A stretch of DNA of 64,000 bases, from positions 1 to 64,000 of the forward strand of contig CAKOPZ010000005.1 of the NCBI GenBank assembly GCA_934101145.1, read 5' to 3'. The position numbers and the translations under genes are program-made. Source of the stretch: an uncultured Clostridia bacterium. GTDB lineage: Bacteria; Bacillota; Clostridia; TANB77; CAG-508. Positions 62,201 to 64,000 of this stretch are shown piece after piece; within the stretch, counting starts at the first letter, position 1, and the number at the start of each line of letters is the position of its first letter. Under the pieces are notes generated by a model. It made no database searches and was not told the origin of the DNA. It saw only the letters and a program-made list of their open reading frames with translations.

Positions 62201-62814
62201 CAAATATAAATACATATCAAATGCGAGAACTATCACAGGTAAAATCAGATGATGAGCTTAGTGATGAGGCAAGGCTACAAATGATAGAACAAAATCAAAT
62301 GGTTCAAAGTTCTGGTGCAAATGCAATACAAGATGGTGCACAAGTAAAATATGCAGGAATTATTACAAGCATAAAAAAGAAATTTACAAAAAGTAATAGA
62401 ATTATGGCTTTTGTAACAGTCGAGGATTTATATGGTCCAACAGAGATTATAGTGTTTGAAAATTGTTATCAAAATTGCTCAAGCATATTGTTTGTAGATA
62501 ATATAGTTCTTGTTGATGGAAGATTAAGTGTAAGAGAAGATGAAGATACAAAAATTGTTGCAAGAGAAATAAAAGAATTTGGCCCAGAAAAGAGAAGAAT
62601 GTTATCACTTAATATTACAGATTTAGATGATGAAACAAAAGAAAAACTTAGAGGAGCAATTAAATTTTTTACAGGAGAGCTTAATAATATTCAACTTGAG
62701 ATTGTAAATGGAGAAAGAAAAGATATGGCAGGAGGAATATATTTAACAAAAGAAATTGAAAATGAATTTAAAAATTTAATTGGCGATGAAAGAGTTGAGA
62801 TTATTGAAAAGTAG
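59275..62814 (+). CDS. dnaE: DNA polymerase III subunit alpha (DnaE)
   Basis: Replicative polymerase of about 1179 aa. N-terminal PHP domain (FVHLHIHSEFSLLDGANRIK), palm with catalytic aspartates ISMPDFDVDFCYERRQEVID, GPGRGSGAGSIVAYAIGITD, tandem HhH region and C-terminal OB-fold. The PHP-first layout with no internal exonuclease separates it from PolC. The GTG at 59275 follows GAGAGGAG; an ATG six codons earlier would overlap this site. Confidence 0.96.
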   Translation: MGDFVHLHIHSEFSLLDGANRIKDLPVRAKELGMDAIAITDHGVMFGAIDFYKACMANGVKPIIGCEVYVAPRDRSDKDPNIDSKYNHLILLAKNNEGYKNLSKLVSLSWTEGFYYKPRIDKEILEKYHENLICCSACLAGEVNQAILKGDMGEAEKVALWFKNLFGKDYYLEVQNNGVKEQVLVNQKLVELSRKLDIPLVATNDAHYLKREDAYNHEVLLCIQTGKRMTDDDRMKFETDELYVKSPDEMIEYFKNIPDAIENTVKIANECNVTFEFGHTILPNYDVPEGFETHYDYLKKLTEDGIVKRYGENPSQEIIERKDYELGVINKMGYVDYFLIVWDYINYAKSNGIPVGPGRGSGAGSIVAYAIGITDIDPIKYSLLFERFLNPERISMPDFDVDFCYERRQEVIDYVGRKYGQDHVSQIITFGTMSARMVIRDVGRALDLAYSEADRLAKMIPNELHITIKKAMEQNKELANEYEQNPEIKKLLDIAMALEGMPRQASTHACGIVITKEPVDTYVPLYSREGTISTQYIMTTLEELGLLKMDFLGLRTLTVIQDTKDLVKKTQGIDVEFDKNMNDPKVYKQWQEGTSVGIFQFESQGMTNFMKELKPDCLEDIIAGVSLYRPGPMDQIPRYIANKKDPEHAVYTHPSLKPILNVTYGCMVYQEQVMQIVRDLAGYSLGRADLVRRAMGKKKLEVMAKEREIFIHGQVDENGKIVVPGCVRNGIDEKSANTIFDEMAEFAKYAFNKSHAAAYAVLSYQTAYLKTYYPAEFMAAMLNSFLGNLDKIPAYVDECKRLNIEILKPDINKSYTRFTVDDGKIRFGLGSIKNVGIAAVDAIVSEREKNGDYKDFSDFCERIKDASVNKKCVESLIKAGACDSFEQTRSTLMESYEAIIDMIADSGKKNFDGQVSMFDLGGSNEDQKEMKELKYTYKIMPEYSEKELLSMEKEMIGLYISGHPLDELRAEIEKQTNINTYQMRELSQVKSDDELSDEARLQMIEQNQMVQSSGANAIQDGAQVKYAGIITSIKKKFTKSNRIMAFVTVEDLYGPTEIIVFENCYQNCSSILFVDNIVLVDGRLSVREDEDTKIVAREIKEFGPEKRRMLSLNITDLDDETKEKLRGAIKFFTGELNNIQLEIVNGERKDMAGGIYLTKEIENEFKNLIGDERVEIIEK

Positions 62815-62817
62815 GGC

Positions 62818-62847
62818 TTGACAAGGATGGTAGGTATATGATAAAAT
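62818..62847 (+). promoter_or_regulatory. Promoter of rplU-rpmA
   Basis: TTGACA (62818-62823), 18 bases, TAAAAT (62842-62847), immediately after dnaE. Confidence 0.75.
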
Positions 62848-62849
62848 AT

Positions 62850-62951
62850 TTACCTGTAAGCCGCCTGGGTCGGGTATGAAATGTTAGTTTTGAGCTAACT
62901 ACCTAGTATTTTATGCTTAGCGAGTATACATATAAGAGGAGGTGTACTTAA
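62850..62951 (+). promoter_or_regulatory. Ribosomal protein L21 leader RNA (putative)
   Basis: A leader of about 100 bases between promoter and rplU contains GTAAGCCGCCTGGGTCGGG and GTTAG-TTTTGAG-CTAAC hairpin segments. Firmicutes rplU genes usually carry an autoregulatory L21 leader in this position. I did not verify the consensus base by base. Confidence 0.55.
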
Positions 62952-63344
62952 ATGTACGCAATTATTGAAAGCTGTGGAAGACAATACAAAGTATCAGAAG
63001 GAGATGTAGTTTTCTTCGAAAAATTAGATGTTGAAGAAGGAAAGAAAATAACATTTGATAATGTTGTTTTAGTATCTGATGATAAAAAAGTAGAAGTAGG
63101 TGCTCCATATGTAAAAGGTGTAAAGGTTGAAGGTAAAGTAGTTGCACACGGTAAACACAAAAAAATTATCGTTTACAAATACAAAGCTAAAAAGAACTAT
63201 AGAAGAACACAAGGACATAGACAACCATACACAAAAATTGAAATTACAAAAATAAAAACACCTGCAGAGAAAGCTGAAAAAACTGCAGAAAAGAAAACAA
63301 CTGCAACAAAAACAGCAAGCAAAAAAGCAGAAGTTAAAGAATAA
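62952..63344 (+). CDS. rplU: 50S ribosomal protein L21
   Basis: 130 aa. The core (YAIIESCGRQYKVSEGDVVF, VVAHGKHKKIIVYKYKAKKN, RRTQGHRQPYTKIEITKI) is normal, but it has a C-terminal extension of about 27 residues rich in Lys, Ala, Thr and Glu, beyond the usual length of about 103. AGGAGG before ATG. rpmA follows. Confidence 0.96.
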   Translation: MYAIIESCGRQYKVSEGDVVFFEKLDVEEGKKITFDNVVLVSDDKKVEVGAPYVKGVKVEGKVVAHGKHKKIIVYKYKAKKNYRRTQGHRQPYTKIEITKIKTPAEKAEKTAEKKTTATKTASKKAEVKE

Positions 63345-63418
63345 TTTTTGGTTTAAATGGCAGTATTGCCAAAGAGATTTTATAAAATATTTTGACATAA
63401 ACGAAAGGAGTGAGATAA

Positions 63419-63697
63419 ATGGCTCATAAGAAAGGTCAAGGTAGTGTTAAGAACGGTAGAGACAGTGAGTCTAAGCGTTTAGGTCTTAAAAGAGCAGACG
63501 GACAAATCGTTCCAGCTGGTAACATCTTAGTAAGACAAAGAGGAACAAAATTCCACCCAGGTACAAACGTAGGTATCGGAAGCGATGATACACTATATGC
63601 AAAAGTAACTGGTAGAGTTAAATTTGAAAGACTTGGAAGAGATAAAAAACAAGTTAGCGTTTATCCAGTAGAGGAAGTTGCTTCTACAGAAAAATAG
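63419..63697 (+). CDS. rpmA: 50S ribosomal protein L27
   Basis: 92 aa, starting MAHKKGQGSVKNGRDSESKR. Many Firmicutes L27 proteins have a short N-terminal extension cut off by the Prp protease, whose gene lies between rplU and rpmA. Here neither the extension nor prp is present, so L27 begins directly at the functional N-terminus. GAAAGGAGTG before ATG. Confidence 0.97.
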   Translation: MAHKKGQGSVKNGRDSESKRLGLKRADGQIVPAGNILVRQRGTKFHPGTNVGIGSDDTLYAKVTGRVKFERLGRDKKQVSVYPVEEVASTEK

Positions 63698-63706
63698 AAA
63701 CGTTTA

Positions 63707-63741
63707 AAAGATTGCATTTTATAACAATGCAATCTTTTTTT
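63707..63741 (+). terminator. Terminator of rplU-rpmA
   Basis: AAAGATTGCATT pairs with AATGCAATCTTT, followed by T's. Confidence 0.9.
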
Positions 63742-63773
63742 GGTACTTTTTGGGGGAGGACTAAAAAATATCG

Positions 63774-64000
63774 TTAGGGGTTAGAACTTTTTGAGTTAGT
63801 CCCAAAAGGTTCCATTAAATCAGACATAGAGTATAAGCCATTCTTTTTATTTATTATAAAACGGGCTGCAAGAACTGCTCCTTCTGCATAAATTCTTCTT
63901 GAATAAGATGTGTGTTTTATTTCGATTGATTCATTTTCACCTAAAAATAAAACTTCATGTTCTCCAATTACATTTCCACCTCTTACACTTGAAAATCCAA
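63774..64000 (-). CDS. dapB: 4-hydroxy-tetrahydrodipicolinate reductase DapB (C-terminal part)
   Basis: The minus strand from the window end reads GFSSVRGGNVIGEHEVLFLG, ENESIEIKHTSYSRRIYAEG, AVLAARFIINKKNGLYSMSD and stops at 63774. The GGNVIGEHEVLF and HTSYSRRIYAEGAVLAARFI stretches are the conserved C-terminal part of DapB, an enzyme of the lysine/DAP pathway. The start is outside the window. It is convergent with rpmA. Confidence 0.88.
   Translation of the reverse strand, partial: GFSSVRGGNVIGEHEVLFLGENESIEIKHTSYSRRIYAEGAVLAARFIINKKNGLYSMSDLMEPFGTNSKSSNP

Overview
The window is about 64 kb of low-GC chromosome from a spore-forming Clostridia-type Firmicute, probably an uncultured gut lineage (lineage is inference). 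Evidence: strongly A/T-biased codons, GGAGG ribosome sites, sporulation genes (ylbJ, spoVM, spoIIAA-spoIIAB-sigF, spoIID, spoIIQ), MurT/GatD-type proteins, a PASTA kinase and AddA. No tRNA, rRNA, transposase or CRISPR array was seen. Most of the window is housekeeping: mfd, trmH-type methylase, aspS, mnmA, rlmN, prpC-prkC, rsgA, rpe, pyrG, nth, rpmB, ruvA, rarA, recG, valS, addA, dnaE, rplU, rpmA and the end of dapB.

Layout. 1-0.75 kb: C-terminal part of an FGE-sulfatase-fold protein whose end looks like a retroelement-diversified region. 1-7.3 kb: ylbJ, mfd, trmH. 7.5-16.1 kb: a diversity-generating retroelement (DGR). It has three prepilin-like target genes with 115-bp variable regions (VR), a MutS-like accessory gene, avd, an adenine-rich 115-bp template repeat (TR) and a reverse transcriptase. 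A fourth target lies 26 kb away at 42.0-43.2 kb. 16.2-20.4 kb: aspS and mnmA, then a probable type III (CptIN-like) toxin-antitoxin module that appears inserted behind mnmA. 20.5-24 kb: an EctB-like aminotransferase, a MurT-like ligase and a GatD-like protein without its catalytic residues. 24-34.8 kb: translation, signalling and nucleotide genes, with spoVM. 35-41.6 kb: a thioester/SpaA surface protein with a cut-off LPXTG signal, ruvA-rarA, an SPFH protein and a compositionally foreign GH13 enzyme. 43.5-57.6 kb: recG, valS, the sporulation cluster and addA. 57.6-64 kb: dnaE, rplU-rpmA and the end of dapB.

How it works together. The DGR would copy TR RNA into cDNA with errors at adenines and write it into the C-terminal lectin-like domain of several exported prepilin-like proteins, which suggests a surface-displayed repertoire of binders. 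VR3 differs from TR at 20 positions and every one is a TR adenine.

Three further signals stand out. (1) sigF, spoIID and addA each carry one extra C that creates an in-frame CGG immediately before a needed glycine codon; by eye CGG is otherwise absent from native genes here, so these are either clustered indel errors or a +1 recoding phenomenon. (2) Five copies of a roughly 134-bp palindromic GC-rich element have co-varying ends. (3) An (AG)13 tract interrupts a small reading frame in front of DGR target 2.
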